The translations under genes and the position numbers were made by a program. The notes beneath the pieces are model-generated. The model was not told where the DNA came from and made no database searches. It worked only from the letters and a program-made list of their open reading frames with translations. A stretch of 64,000 bases of DNA from Streptomyces halstedii (lineage in GTDB: Bacteria; Actinomycetota; Actinomycetes; Streptomycetales; Streptomycetaceae): the NCBI GenBank assembly GCA_000720535.1, contig JOAZ01000017.1:1-64000 (forward strand), written 5' to 3'. Positions 1-9,023 of this stretch are shown here, in pieces (the stretch's first letter is position 1; every line of letters starts with the position of its first letter).

Positions 1-175
1 GCGCCTGCGGCGGGCTGTTCCCCTCCCCGCCCCTTCCCGAAACCGTGGGCTTCGCCCCCGGGGCCCCCGTTGTCCTCAAGCGCCGGACGGGCTGGGGTTT
101 GGGGCTCTGCCCCTGGCCCCCGCTCCTCCAGCGCCGGAGGGGCTGGGTTTTGCCGGGTGGGGCTGGAAGTGGGGG
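1..175. repeat. Dispersed GC-rich intergenic repeat, copy A
   Basis: This stretch closely matches 13445-13640. Shared blocks include CCCTTCCCGAAACCGTGGGC, CAAGCGCCGGACGGGCTGGG, GGGGCTCTGCCCC and the CAAGCGCCGGAGG variant. Both copies lie just beyond gene ends and contain short self-complementary pieces. No gene is visible in 1-210. Many Streptomyces genomes carry this kind of intergenic repeat, so it is probably a non-coding repeat family and not part of a gene. Confidence 0.75.
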
Positions 176-210
176 CCGAGCCGGGTCGTACCGGGCCGGG
201 CCGGGTTCCG

Positions 211-1035
211 TCAGACGCGGTCGAGGACCCGGGCCAGCAGCGCGCCCATGCGGGTGGCCGAGTCGCGTCCGGCCTGGAGGACCTCCTCGTGGTTCAGCGG
301 CTGGCCGCTCAGGCCCGCGGCCAGGTTGGTGACCAGCGAGATGCCCAGTACCTCCGCGCCCGCCTCACGGGCCGCGATGGCCTCCAGCACGGTGGACATG
401 CCGACCAGGTCGCCGCCCATGACCCGGACCATGTTGATCTCGGCCGGGGTCTCGTAGTGCGGGCCGGGGAACTGCACGTAGACGCCCTCTTCGAGCGTCG
501 GGTCGATCTCCTGGCACATGGCCCGCAGCCGCGGCGAGTACAGGTCCGTCAGGTCCACGAAGTTGGCGCCGACGATCGGGGACGCCGACGTGAGGTTGAG
601 GTGGTCGCTGATGAGCACCGGCTGTCCCGGACGCATTCCCTCGCGCAGACCGCCGCAGCCGTTCGTCAGGACGACGGTCCGGCAGCCCGCCGCCACCGCC
701 GTCCGCACACCGTGCGCCACGGCCGCGACGCCCCGGCCCTCGTAGTAGTGCGTGCGGCCGAGGAAGACGAGGGCGCGCTTCGCGCCGATCCGGTAGGAGC
801 GGATCATGCCGCCGTGCCCCTCCACCGCGGGCGCCGGGAAGCCCGGGAGCGCGGTCACCGGGAACTCGGCCTCGGGGACGCCGAGCGCATCGCCGGCCGG
901 CGCCCAGCCCGAGCCCATCACGAGGGCGACGTCATGGGTCTCGGCGCCGGTCAGCTCGCGCAGGCGGGCGGCGGCGTCGGCGGCGGCGGCGTGCGGGTCG
1001 CCCTGGATGTGGTCCGGAATAACAGATGCGTTCAC
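211..1035 (-). CDS. Purine nucleoside phosphorylase (PNP, trimeric type)
   Basis: 274-aa cytosolic enzyme that phosphorolyses purine (deoxy)nucleosides to base plus (deoxy)ribose-1-phosphate for salvage. The sequence shows MGSGW near the N-terminus, LTNGCGGL, a GPHYETPAE substrate loop and [14 protein letters not shown], all typical of the trimeric PNP/MTAP family. The frame is open further upstream, but I chose the GTG at 1035. A TACCCT -10 hexamer ends 7 nt before it and there is no Shine-Dalgarno, so the message is probably leaderless. The cyclotransferase-like gene lies upstream on the same strand. Confidence 0.93.
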   Translation of the reverse strand: MNASVIPDHIQGDPHAAAADAAARLRELTGAETHDVALVMGSGWAPAGDALGVPEAEFPVTALPGFPAPAVEGHGGMIRSYRIGAKRALVFLGRTHYYEGRGVAAVAHGVRTAVAAGCRTVVLTNGCGGLREGMRPGQPVLISDHLNLTSASPIVGANFVDLTDLYSPRLRAMCQEIDPTLEEGVYVQFPGPHYETPAEINMVRVMGGDLVGMSTVLEAIAAREAGAEVLGISLVTNLAAGLSGQPLNHEEVLQAGRDSATRMGALLARVLDRV

Positions 1036-1042
1036 GCGGACG

Positions 1043-1072
1043 AGGGTAACCGCTGATTCCCTACGCGCGTAG
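1043..1072 (-). promoter_or_regulatory. Leaderless PNP promoter with palindrome
   Basis: On the minus strand TACCCT (1048-1043) ends 7 nt before the GTG of the PNP gene. Just upstream lies a perfect 12-bp palindrome, CTACGCGCGTAG (1061-1072), roughly at the -35 position, where a repressor could block RNA polymerase. No binding protein can be named. Confidence 0.45.
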
Positions 1073-1149
1073 ATGTGTGGGCGCAGAGTCTGGCTCATCC
1101 TGTTCGTACTTTCGTACAAAAGGTGCGTCCGGGTGAGGCCCCGGGCGCC

Positions 1150-1587
1150 TCAGCAGGGGCGCTTGCGCAGGCCCATCACATAGTCGTGCGGGGCGCCCGC
1201 GGACTCGGCGGCGTCCGCCACCTCGCCGAGGTAGCGGGCGGAGGGCAGGCCGCCCTCGTAGCCGTTGAGCACGTACATCCAGGCCGGCTCCTCGCCGTCC
1301 AGGGTGTGTACGCGCACCCGCATCCGGCGGTAGATGTCGAGGCCGACACCCTCCCAGCGGTCCATCGAGTCCTCGTCCATCGGCGCCAGGTCGTACAGCG
1401 CGACGAAGACCTGGGACCGGGGGGCCTCCACCACCGTGGCCAGGGCGCCCTCCCAGCCCATCTGCTCCCCACCGAACGTCAGCCGCCAGCCGTTGAGCCA
1501 GCCGGTGCCGCGCAGCGGCGAATGCGGGGCGCGGCGCGTCATCAGCCGCGCGTCGAGGTTGCCGGCGTACGCGGCGTAGAGCGACAT
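1150..1587 (-). CDS. Gamma-glutamylcyclotransferase-like (GGCT/AIG2 fold) protein
   Basis: 145-aa small cytosolic protein. The N-terminus MSLYAAYAGNLD matches the YGSNL-type motif of the gamma-glutamylcyclotransferase-like superfamily, and a Glu in YEGGLPSARY sits where the fold's acid is expected. Proteins of this fold release 5-oxoproline from gamma-glutamyl compounds or act in amine metabolism. The substrate here is unknown; actinobacteria use mycothiol, not glutathione. It is followed by the PNP gene after 114 bp on the same strand. The start ATG is the only good candidate. Confidence 0.8.
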   Translation of the reverse strand: MSLYAAYAGNLDARLMTRRAPHSPLRGTGWLNGWRLTFGGEQMGWEGALATVVEAPRSQVFVALYDLAPMDEDSMDRWEGVGLDIYRRMRVRVHTLDGEEPAWMYVLNGYEGGLPSARYLGEVADAAESAGAPHDYVMGLRKRPC

Positions 1588-1836
1588 GGGTCGAGGGTAC
1601 GGGAGGTGACCGGGATCATGCCGGTTCCGCAGGTCCGGGTACCCGGGGGAGCGGTGTGCCGGGGCCAGGACGCGGAGGCCGGGCCGGGCGCGTTCCCGGA
1701 TGGAGGGCCCCGGGGCGAAGCGGGTCGGCGGGTGCGGGACAATGAACTACGTACTGCATTCCCCGGGGCGATCCCCCGGACCCCCGGCCGGGGTGGCAGA
1801 CGGCCGTGGGATGACACCACGCGAGGCGGACTTCTT

Positions 1837-3276
1837 GTGACCCGGATCGTGATCATCGGCGGCGGCCCCGGCGGCTACGAGGCGGCACTGGTCGGCGCCC
1901 AGCTCGGTGCGGAGGTGACCGTCGTCGACTGCGACGGCCTCGGCGGGGCCTCGGTACTCACCGACTGCGTGCCCTCGAAGACTCTGATCGCCACGGCCGA
2001 GGTGATGACCACCTTCGACTCCTCCTACGAGGAGCTGGGCATCATCGTCGCCGACGACACCCCGTACAAGGAGCAGGCCGCGCGGGTGGTCGGGGTCGAC
2101 CTCGGCAAGGTGAACCGCCGGGTCAAGCGCCTGGCGCTCGCCCAGTCCCACGACATCACCGCCTCCGTGACGCGCGCCGGCGCCCGGGTGATGCGCGGAC
2201 GCGGCCGGCTCGAAGGGCTCCAGGCGGCCGACGGTTCGCGCCAGGTCGTGGTGACCGCCGCCGACGGTACGGAGGAGCGGCTCACCGCCGACGCCGTGCT
2301 GATCGCCACCGGCGGCCACCCCCGGGAGATCCCGGACGCCCAGCCGGACGGCGAGCGCATCCTGAACTGGACGCAGGTCTACGACCTGGACGAGCTCCCC
2401 GAGGAGCTCATCGTGGTCGGCTCGGGTGTGACGGGTGCCGAGTTCGCCGGTGCCTACCAGGCGCTCGGCTCCCGCGTCACCCTCGTCTCCTCCCGTGACC
2501 GGGTGCTGCCCGGCGAGGACCCGGACGCCGCCGCGGTCCTGGAGGACGTCTTCCGGCGCCGTGGGATGAACGTCATGGCCCGCTCCCGCGCCCAGGCCGC
2601 CAAGCGCGTCGGTGACCGGGTCGAGGTCACGCTGGCCGACGGCCGGGTCATCTCCGGCACGCACTGCCTGATGGCGGTCGGCGCGATCCCCAACACGGCG
2701 GGCATGGGCCTGGAGGAGGCCGGGGTCCAGCTCAAGGACTCCGGGCACATCCGCACCGACCGGGTCTCGCGCACCAGCGCCCCCGGGGTGTACGCGGCCG
2801 GTGACGTCACCGGGATCTTCGCGCTGGCCTCGGTCGCGGCGATGCAGGGACGTATCGCCATGTACCACTTCCTCGGTGACGCGGTGACCCCGCTGAACCT
2901 CAAGACCGTCTCCGCGAACGTCTTCACCGACCCGGAGATCGCCACGGTGGGCTACAGCCAGGCCGACGTGGACTCCGGTAAGATCGACGCCCGCGTCGTG
3001 AAGCTGCCGCTGCTGCGCAACCCGCGCGCCAAGATGCAGGGCATCCGGGACGGCTTCGTCAAGATCCTGTGCCGCCCCGGTACCGAGATCGTGGTCGGCG
3101 GCTGTGTCGTCGCGCCGCGGGCCAGTGAGCTGATCCACCCGATCTCGATCGCCGTCGACAACAACCTGACGGTCGAACAGATCGCAAACGCGTTCACTGT
3201 GTACCCGTCCCTGTCGGGTTCGATCGCGGAAGTGGCCCGGCAGTTGCACACCCGTAAGGGATCGGGCGAGTCGTAG
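1837..3276 (+). CDS. lpdA: LpdA-type NAD(P)H quinone reductase / flavoprotein disulfide reductase homologue
   Basis: 479-aa FAD enzyme of the pyridine-nucleotide disulfide reductase family. It has an N-terminal dinucleotide fold (IVIIGGGPGGYEAAL, residues 4-18), a second NAD(P) fold (VVGSGVTGAEFAGAY), a GVYAAGDVTG flavin motif and a C-terminal dimerisation domain. The active-site segment reads GGASVLTDCVPSK. Cys44 is kept, but the partner position 39 is Ser, so the usual redox disulfide cannot form. The same loss is known in mycobacterial LpdA (Rv3303c), which reduces quinones. I chose GTG 1837 because GAGG precedes it and the fold begins at once. A strong terminator follows. Confidence 0.88.
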   Translation: MTRIVIIGGGPGGYEAALVGAQLGAEVTVVDCDGLGGASVLTDCVPSKTLIATAEVMTTFDSSYEELGIIVADDTPYKEQAARVVGVDLGKVNRRVKRLALAQSHDITASVTRAGARVMRGRGRLEGLQAADGSRQVVVTAADGTEERLTADAVLIATGGHPREIPDAQPDGERILNWTQVYDLDELPEELIVVGSGVTGAEFAGAYQALGSRVTLVSSRDRVLPGEDPDAAAVLEDVFRRRGMNVMARSRAQAAKRVGDRVEVTLADGRVISGTHCLMAVGAIPNTAGMGLEEAGVQLKDSGHIRTDRVSRTSAPGVYAAGDVTGIFALASVAAMQGRIAMYHFLGDAVTPLNLKTVSANVFTDPEIATVGYSQADVDSGKIDARVVKLPLLRNPRAKMQGIRDGFVKILCRPGTEIVVGGCVVAPRASELIHPISIAVDNNLTVEQIANAFTVYPSLSGSIAEVARQLHTRKGSGES

Positions 3277-3395
3277 GCCCGGGGGCGGGACGTCCGAAAT
3301 CCGGCCCAATTCCCCATATCCCAGGGCGAGTCGACGGTCGGCGCGAGCGCCTGTGACCGCTCCTGGGCATCTCCCGGACCACTCCTGAACGACAA

Positions 3396-3425
3396 CGGGG
3401 CCTCCTATACCACTAGGAGGCCCCG
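3396..3425 (+). terminator. Rho-independent-type hairpin after lpdA
   Basis: Perfect 12-bp stem CGGGGCCTCCTA / TAGGAGGCCCCG with a 6-nt loop (TACCAC), followed by a pyrimidine-rich TCTAT stretch. It separates lpdA from the DeoR gene on the same strand. Confidence 0.85.
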
Positions 3426-3459
3426 TCTATGTACAACTTCTGTTATTCGGCGCAAAGTG

Positions 3460-3489
3460 CTGAAAAGCAACCCACGGCCAGGTTACTGT
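3460..3489 (+). promoter_or_regulatory. Promoter of the DeoR gene
   Basis: CTGAAA (3460-3465), an 18-bp spacer and TACTGT (3484-3489) form a sigma70-like (HrdB-type) promoter. The GTG start lies 7 nt past the -10, so translation is probably leaderless. Confidence 0.55.
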
Positions 3490-3496
3490 CAGTTCC

Positions 3497-4468
3497 GTGT
3501 TCGCTGCAGAACGTCGTCAGTTGATCCTCGAAATGGTGCGCGCCAACGGAGCGGTTTCCCTCCGTGAGCTCGCCCGCGTCGTCCAGACCTCCGAAGTGAC
3601 CGTACGGCGGGACGTGCGGGCACTGGAGGCAGAAGGACTCCTCGACCGCCGGCACGGCGGTGCGGTCTTGCCGGGCGGTTTTACGCGGGAGTCCGGCTTT
3701 CCGCAGAAATCCCATCTCTCCACCGCGGAGAAGACGGCCATCGCCGACCTGGCCGCCGGACTGGTCGGCGAGGGCGAGGCCATCGTGGTCGGCGCCGGTA
3801 CGACGACGCAGGAGCTGGCCCGCCGGCTCGCGCGCGTACCCGGTCTGACCGTCGTCACCAACTCCCTCCTGGTCGCCCAGGCGTTGGCCCATGCCAACCG
3901 GGTGGAGGTGGTGATGACCGGAGGCACCCTGCGCGGGAGCAACTACGCTCTCGTGGGCAGCGGGGCCGAGCAGTCCCTCCAAGGGCTGCGCGTCACCCGG
4001 GCGTTCCTCTCCGGAAGCGGGCTCACCGCGGAACGCGGGCTGTCCACGTCCAACATGCTCTCCGCGAGTGTGGACCGGGCGCTGGTGCAGGCCGCGGCGG
4101 AGGTGGTGGTCCTCGCGGACCACACCAAGCTCGGCTCCGACACCATGTTCCAGACGGTGCCCACGGAGCTGATCACCCGTCTGGTGACGGACGAACCACC
4201 CGCCCATGACGAACGGGCCGCCACCGAGCTCCAGGCCCTGGCGGACCAGGGCGTCGAGATCACGGTGGCGGGAGCGGAGGCGGAGCCCTCCGGCGGCGAG
4301 GGGCCGCTGCCAGGTCGGCAGCCGCGCCGCGACATGCCACTGCCGGGCCAGCGGCGTACGCAGCCGGGCGGGGGCCCCACGGGCCTCGGCCCGCAGCTCC
4401 GGGGCGCGGCGGCCATGGGGGAGAACCCGGGGGAGCGAGCCCGGGTGGCCGACCTGCGACGCCGGTAG
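3497..4468 (+). CDS. DeoR-family transcriptional regulator
   Basis: 323-aa repressor-type protein. Residues 1-57 form the DeoR winged helix (RRQLILEMV, VSLRELARVVQTSEVTVRRDVRALEAEGLL, RRHGGA). The middle is a sugar-phosphate-binding DeoRC domain with the VGAGTTTQELARRL and VVTNS motifs. These regulators usually sense phosphosugars or nucleoside derivatives, but no target operon adjoins it. The last ~70 residues, after VAGAEAEP, are Gly/Pro/Arg-rich and outside the family core. Either this is a lineage-specific tail or the ancestral stop was lost. The gene is convergent with the TetR gene. Confidence 0.88.
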   Translation: MFAAERRQLILEMVRANGAVSLRELARVVQTSEVTVRRDVRALEAEGLLDRRHGGAVLPGGFTRESGFPQKSHLSTAEKTAIADLAAGLVGEGEAIVVGAGTTTQELARRLARVPGLTVVTNSLLVAQALAHANRVEVVMTGGTLRGSNYALVGSGAEQSLQGLRVTRAFLSGSGLTAERGLSTSNMLSASVDRALVQAAAEVVVLADHTKLGSDTMFQTVPTELITRLVTDEPPAHDERAATELQALADQGVEITVAGAEAEPSGGEGPLPGRQPRRDMPLPGQRRTQPGGGPTGLGPQLRGAAAMGENPGERARVADLRRR

Positions 4469-4617
4469 GGACCCGCCCGCGGATGCGGACCGGGGCGCAC
4501 GGCGAGGCCGGAGAGGTGCTGCGGCCCCGCACCGGTGCGCCGCTGCCCGCCCGCGCGGGAGTGGCGCGGTCCGCCCCCGCCCCGTGCGGCGTTGTCCGCC
4601 GCCGTCTTCCCGTCCGC

Positions 4618-5214
4618 TCAGTCCGTGGCCCGGAGGCCCTGGAGGGTGAGGCGCAGGAGGCGGTCCGCCAGGGCCGGGTCGGCCGGGGTCTGTTCCGCCG
4701 CGAGCGCGATCGCGTTCGTCAGCTGCAACAGGTCGTCGATCGACACGTCCGGCCGCACCGAACCGCTCGCCTGTGCCCGCTCCAGCAACCGCGCCCCGGC
4801 CTGCCGCAACGGCACATGACACCCCGTCAGGGCGGAAGTGTGGTCCGCCGAGGCGGACATGAGGGCCTGCGCCAGGCCCCGGTACTCGCCCGCGTGGCGG
4901 ACGATCGCGCCCAGCCACTCCACCAGCGCCGTGCAGGGCCGCTCCGCGTCGGCCAGCTCCCGGGACCGGACCAGCAGGGCGGTCAGCGCCTCCTGGAACA
5001 CCGCGTTCATCAGGGCGTGGCGGGTGGGGAAGTGCCGGTACAGCGTGCCGATGCCCACGCCCGCGCGCCGGGCGACGTCCTCCAGCGAGGCGTCGGTGCC
5101 GTGCTCCGCGAACGACGCACGGGCCTCGGCGAGCAGCCGGTCGTAGTTGCGGCGCGCGTCGGCCCGCATCGGCCGCTGAGGGGTGTGGGTCCCCGCCGTG
5201 CTGCTCGTCGTCAT
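4618..5214 (-). CDS. TetR/AcrR-family regulator
   Basis: 198-aa one-domain regulator. Its N-terminal helix-turn-helix (LEDVARRAGVGIGTLYRHFPTRHALMNAVF, about residues 42-71) is typical of TetR proteins. The C-terminal helical part would bind a ligand and dimerise. I chose ATG 5214 because GGAGG lies 8 nt upstream. The frame is open for 23 more codons, but these look like non-coding read-through. It lies 118 bp downstream of the acyl-CoA carboxylase alpha gene on the same strand. Control of fatty-acyl metabolism would be a guess from position only. Confidence 0.88.
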   Translation of the reverse strand: MTTSSTAGTHTPQRPMRADARRNYDRLLAEARASFAEHGTDASLEDVARRAGVGIGTLYRHFPTRHALMNAVFQEALTALLVRSRELADAERPCTALVEWLGAIVRHAGEYRGLAQALMSASADHTSALTGCHVPLRQAGARLLERAQASGSVRPDVSIDDLLQLTNAIALAAEQTPADPALADRLLRLTLQGLRATD

Positions 5215-5332
5215 CGCGCTGTCCTCCTGGTCGCCGCTCCGGGTCCAGGATGCCACCGACCGCCCGGCCCCCGTCGCGCACACGGACGTGTGCGGCCGGG
5301 GGCCGGGCGGCCGGATGGGTAAGCGGTGGTGC

Positions 5333-7087
5333 TCAGTCCTTGATCTCGCAGATCGCGGCGCCGGAGGAGACCGAGGTGCCGACCGTCGCGGACAGGCCCT
5401 TGACCGTGCCGGACCGGTGCGCGTTCAGCGGCTGCTCCATCTTCATGGCCTCCAGGACGACGACGAGGTCGCCCTCCTTGACCTCCTGGCCCTCCTCGAC
5501 CGCGATCTTGACGATCGTGCCCTGCATGGGGGAGGCGAGGGTGTCGCCCGAGGCGGCCGAACCGGCCTTCTTCGCCGCGCGGCGCTTCGGCTTCGCACCG
5601 GCGGCCAGGCCCGTACGCGCCAGGCTCATGCCCAGCGAGGACGGCAGGGAGACCTCCAGGCGCTTGCCGCCGACCTCGACGACGACCGTCTCACGGCCGG
5701 ACTCCTCGTCCGCGTCCACATCGGCGGGGAGGGTGAACGGCTTGATCTCGTTGACGAACTCCGTCTCGATCCACCGGGTGTGCACCCGGAACGGGTCGGC
5801 GGTGAACGCCGGGTCGACCACGACCGCGCGGTGGAACGGGATGGCCGTCGCCATGCCCTCGACCTCGAACTCGCCCAGCGCCCGCGCCGCCCGCTGCAAC
5901 GCCTGCTCACGCGTCGCGCCGGTCACGATCAGCTTGGCCAGCAGCGAGTCCCACGCCGGGCCGATGACGCTGCCGCTCTCGACGCCCGCGTCCAGCCGGA
6001 CTCCGGGACCGGTCGGCGGGGCGAAGGACGTGACGGTGCCGGGCGCGGGCAGGAAGCCGCGCCCCGGGTCCTCGCCGTTGATACGGAACTCGAAGGAGTG
6101 ACCGCGCACGGCGGGGTCGCCGTACCCCAGCTCCTCGCCGTCCGCGATGCGGAACATCTCGCGTACCAGGTCGAGACCGGTGACCTCCTCGGTGACCGGG
6201 TGCTCCACCTGGAGACGGGTGTTGACCTCCAGGAAGGAGATCGTGCCGTCCAGGCCGACCAGGAACTCGACCGTGCCGGCGCCGACGTAGCCGGCCTCCT
6301 TCAGGATCGCCTTCGACGCCTGGTACAGCTGGGCGTTCTGAGCCTCGCTCAGGAACGGCGCGGGCGCCTCCTCGACCAGCTTCTGGTGGCGGCGCTGGAG
6401 GGAGCAGTCACGGGTGGAGACGACGACCACGTTGCCGTGGGTGTCGGCCAGGCACTGGGTCTCCACGTGCCGCGGCTTGTCCAGGTAGCGCTCCACGAAG
6501 CACTCGCCGCGCCCGAAGGCCGCGACGGCCTCACGGACCGCCGAGTCGTAGAGCTCGGGGATCTCCTCCAGCGTGCGGGCCACCTTCAGACCGCGGCCGC
6601 CACCGCCGAACGCCGCCTTGATCGCGATCGGCAGGCCGTTCTGCTCGGCGAACGCCACGACCTCGTCCGCGCCGCTCACCGGGTCCGGCGTACCGGCCAC
6701 CAGCGGGGCTCCCGCGCGCTGCGCGATGTGCCGGGCGGCGACCTTGTCGCCGAGGTCCCGGATGGCCTGCGGCGGCGGGCCGATCCAGGTCAGTCCGGCG
6801 TCCAGCACGGCCTGGGCGAACTCGGCGTTCTCCGAGAGGAAGCCGTAGCCCGGGTGGATCGCGTCCGCCCCGGAGTCCTTGGCAGCCTGGAGCACCTTGG
6901 CCATGTCCAGATAACTGGCGGCCGGGGTGTCACCGCCCAGAGCGAACGCCTCGTCGGCCGCGCGGACGTGCAGAGCGTCCCGGTCCGGATCGGCGTAGAC
7001 GGCTACGCTGGCGATTCCGGCATCCCGGCAAGCCCGAGCGACACGGACAGCGATTTCGCCACGGTTGGCGATGAGCACCTTGCGCAC
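5333..7087 (-). CDS. accA2: Acyl-CoA carboxylase alpha subunit (biotin carboxylase + BCCP)
   Basis: 584-aa fused subunit that carboxylates biotin with ATP and bicarbonate and presents it to PccB-type beta subunits, making methylmalonyl-CoA or malonyl-CoA. The biotin carboxylase domain (1 to ~450) shows [18 protein letters not shown], the ATP-grasp glycine loop [12 protein letters not shown] and [17 protein letters not shown]-type residues. A charged, Ala/Lys-rich hinge follows. The C-terminal biotinyl domain has EAMKMEQ with the biotinylated Lys549. The start is GTG with AAGGAGG 8 nt upstream. pccB and pccE lie about 2 kb away on the same strand, separated by maf, mmpB and an opposite-strand gene. 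Product choice depends on the beta subunit. Confidence 0.95.
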   Translation of the reverse strand: MRKVLIANRGEIAVRVARACRDAGIASVAVYADPDRDALHVRAADEAFALGGDTPAASYLDMAKVLQAAKDSGADAIHPGYGFLSENAEFAQAVLDAGLTWIGPPPQAIRDLGDKVAARHIAQRAGAPLVAGTPDPVSGADEVVAFAEQNGLPIAIKAAFGGGGRGLKVARTLEEIPELYDSAVREAVAAFGRGECFVERYLDKPRHVETQCLADTHGNVVVVSTRDCSLQRRHQKLVEEAPAPFLSEAQNAQLYQASKAILKEAGYVGAGTVEFLVGLDGTISFLEVNTRLQVEHPVTEEVTGLDLVREMFRIADGEELGYGDPAVRGHSFEFRINGEDPGRGFLPAPGTVTSFAPPTGPGVRLDAGVESGSVIGPAWDSLLAKLIVTGATREQALQRAARALGEFEVEGMATAIPFHRAVVVDPAFTADPFRVHTRWIETEFVNEIKPFTLPADVDADEESGRETVVVEVGGKRLEVSLPSSLGMSLARTGLAAGAKPKRRAAKKAGSAASGDTLASPMQGTIVKIAVEEGQEVKEGDLVVVLEAMKMEQPLNAHRSGTVKGLSATVGTSVSSGAAICEIKD

Positions 7088-7533
7088 GATGACTCCCTCC
7101 TTGAGAACAAGCTGAGTTTAGGGACTACCGACACGGCCGTACGACCCGTCCCCAATGGTGAACTTGCCCACACGGAGTGTGATTCGAGGCTTGCTCGAGT
7201 CGTGAAATCCCTTGTCGCACCACGGTACGCCGGGACCCCTGACCGCACAGTAGCCACGAGGTGTGGTCCAAGTCTCTGTTCGTACGGTCAACCCCGCGTG
7301 GCGTTTCTTTGTGGGGTCCCTACGAACCGGCGAGGGAAATTTTGCCGTCGCCACGAGCGGCGTACCGAGGAGGCGCGTCGGTGGGCGTGCGGGCGGGCGG
7401 AGGCAGCGCCGGGGGCGCGCGGACGGCGCGCGGCCTCTTGACCCGGGCGTTACCTTCCCCCCGGGCTCTTCACGGGCAGGGGGGTGCCCCCGTAAGGTCC
7501 GCGCTGTACCTCACGTACTCCAGGTAACAGGGG
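7088..7533. other. 446-bp gene-free divergent region
   Basis: This gap separates the carboxylase alpha gene (minus) from a membrane-protein gene (plus). I see a possible minus-strand -10 TAAACT (7120-7115) without a convincing -35, and a short CACAC/GTGTG inverted repeat near 7170-7182. The part from 7300 to 7500 is GC-rich with no credible frame. Nothing else is evident. Confidence 0.4.
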
Positions 7534-8007
7534 GTGGGCTCCGTGGTGCGCAGGGCCATGGCCGTGGTGACCGCGATCGTGCTGTTCGGGGAGGCGGTCG
7601 GCGTCGTCCTCGTCAACGCGGTCCTCGCGACGGTCGTCGACAACCAGCAGATGTCCCTGGCCGGTATGGACCCGGGCGCCATGTCCACCGGTACCTGGGT
7701 GCTCGGCTGGGTCTCCGGAGTCCTGCTGGTGCTGTGCGGGCTGATACCGCTGGTCGCGGCGGTACGGGACCGGGGGCCTGGCCGGTTCGCCCGGATCTCG
7801 CTCATAGGGTGCGCGGTCGTGCACGGGGTGCTGGGCGCGCTCGCGGTGGGCCTCGTGGGCTGGGCGGCCTTCGCGGTCATGATGGTCGTGCTGGGACTGC
7901 TCGTCCTGACCCTGGTGTCCTACGCTCCGAGCGGCCCGGACGCGGCGCCGGCCGACTCGGGCGGGCGCGGCGACGGCGCCGGAGCGGGAGCCCCGGCCAC
8001 CGTGTGA
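7534..8007 (+). CDS. Small four-helix membrane protein of unknown function
   Basis: 157 aa. Four hydrophobic segments are visible: about residues 7-32, 52-77, 88-110 and 111-130. A hydrophilic Gly/Ala/Pro tail follows (DSGGRGDGAGAG). No catalytic motif is seen and I do not recognise the family. GTG 7534 follows AACAGGG-type purines; GTG at 7543 is an alternative. It stands alone, convergent with maf. Confidence 0.72.
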   Translation: MGSVVRRAMAVVTAIVLFGEAVGVVLVNAVLATVVDNQQMSLAGMDPGAMSTGTWVLGWVSGVLLVLCGLIPLVAAVRDRGPGRFARISLIGCAVVHGVLGALAVGLVGWAAFAVMMVVLGLLVLTLVSYAPSGPDAAPADSGGRGDGAGAGAPATV

Positions 8008-8102
8008 GCCGGCCCCGGCCGGTCTTCGTCCCGGCCGGCTCGCGGACGGCCGCGGGGGTTCCGGGCGGTGGAGCGCGCGGACGGCGGGGCCGTCAAAGGC
8101 TG

Positions 8103-8705
8103 TCAGACCCACAGATCCGTGACGGAGACGTCCAGTTCGCCGAGCAGCCGGCGCAGCAGCGGCATGGAGAGACCGATGACGTTGCCGTGGTCGCCCTCGA
8201 TCGACTCGACGAACGGCGCCGAGCGGCCGTCCAGGGTGAACGCTCCCGCGACGTGCAGCGGTTCGCCCGAGGCGACGTAGGCGGCGACCTCGGCGTCGGT
8301 CGGCTCACCGAAGTGGACCGTGGTCGAGGCGGTGGCCGACGCGGTGCGGCCGGTCGCCGTGTCGATCACGCTGTGCCCGGTCCGCAGCACACCGGCCCGG
8401 CCGCGCATGGACTTCCAGCGAGCCGTGGCCTCCTCGGCGTCGGCCGGCTTGCCGAGCGCCTCACCGTCCAGTTCGAGCACCGAGTCGCAGCCGATGACCA
8501 GGGCCCCGGCGGCCTCGGGACGGGCCGCCACCGCGTCCGCCTTGGCCCGCGCCAGGACGAGCGCCAGCTCTCCGGGGGTCGGGGCGGTGAGCGCGTCCTC
8601 GTCCACACCGCTGACGACGACCTCGGGAGCGAACCCCGCCTGGCGCAGCAGGCCGAGGCGGGCGGGGGAGGCGGAGGCGAGCACGAGGCGGCGCTGATCA
8701 GTCAT
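8103..8705 (-). CDS. maf: Maf-family nucleotide pyrophosphatase
   Basis: 200-aa housecleaning enzyme that hydrolyses non-canonical or modified nucleoside triphosphates to monophosphates. The N-terminal signature [18 protein letters not shown] and the acidic pair in [12 protein letters not shown] are those of Maf/YhdE. ATG 8705 is preferred over ATG 8714 because a TACGAT -10 hexamer (8718-8713) then lies exactly 7 nt upstream, pointing to a leaderless mRNA. It sits downstream of mmpB and pccE on the same strand, an order I recall as conserved in Streptomyces. Confidence 0.93.
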   Translation of the reverse strand: MTDQRRLVLASASPARLGLLRQAGFAPEVVVSGVDEDALTAPTPGELALVLARAKADAVAARPEAAGALVIGCDSVLELDGEALGKPADAEEATARWKSMRGRAGVLRTGHSVIDTATGRTASATASTTVHFGEPTDAEVAAYVASGEPLHVAGAFTLDGRSAPFVESIEGDHGNVIGLSMPLLRRLLGELDVSVTDLWV

Positions 8706-8780
8706 ACCGGCCATCGTAGGCGGGCCGGCGCGCCCGGCCGGATGCCGGAGGGCGCGCGTACCGGGCGGCACAGGCCACCG

Positions 8781-8859
8781 GCCCCCGGCGGACGCCTACG
8801 CGCCCCCGGCGGACGCCTACGCGCCCCCGGCGGACGCCTACGCGCCCCCGGCGGACGCC
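8781..8859. repeat. 21-bp tandem repeat (3.8 copies)
   Basis: Units start at 8781, 8802, 8823 and 8844 (last one partial). The unit begins GCCCCCGGCGGACGCC and ends TACGC. Copies are identical, so the array looks recently expanded. It fills the gap between the mmpB stop and the maf promoter. One plus frame would read Ala-Pro-Pro-Ala-Asp-Ala-Tyr repeats, but no gene contains it. Confidence 0.9.
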
Positions 8860-8866
8860 GGCGGCC

Positions 8867-8995
8867 TCAGCGGATGCCGAGGACGAACATCGCCACGACC
8901 ATGGCCAGCGCGAGCAGCAGCCCCGCGCGACGCATCATGTCCTGGGCGTCGCGCAGTTCCTTGGGAGGCTTGTTCTCCGGGTCGGACCACAGCAT
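8867..8995 (-). CDS. mmpB: MmpB-like small morphogenic membrane protein
   Basis: 42-aa protein, too short for most ORF cut-offs. It starts MLWSDPENKPPKELRDAQDM, a polar N-terminus, followed by MRRAG and one transmembrane helix (about residues 25-40, rich in Leu, Ala, Met and Val), ending LGIR. Its size, motif and location between pccE and maf match what I recall of Streptomyces MmpB, a small inner-membrane protein linked to development. ATG 8995 is the only start; GGAG lies about 13 nt upstream, so initiation may be weak or depend on the structured leader. A large palindrome lies just upstream (9024-9053). Confidence 0.82.
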   Translation of the reverse strand: MLWSDPENKPPKELRDAQDMMRRAGLLLALAMVVAMFVLGIR

Positions 8996-9023
8996 GCCTT
9001 CGATGGTGCTCCGGGCCCGGCCG

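Noticed and set aside
70-1056. Long plus-strand open frame over the PNP gene
   Set aside because: It is the GC-rich shadow of PNP; the encoded protein is Arg/Gly-rich with no domain, whereas the minus strand shows PNP motifs.
3443-5281. 612-codon minus frame across the DeoR region
   Set aside because: Antisense shadow; DeoR motifs on the plus strand and the TetR gene in another frame explain the region.
5183-7441. 752-codon plus-strand open frame over the carboxylase alpha gene
   Set aside because: Low-complexity product with no recognisable motif; the opposite strand encodes the full biotin carboxylase and BCCP motifs.
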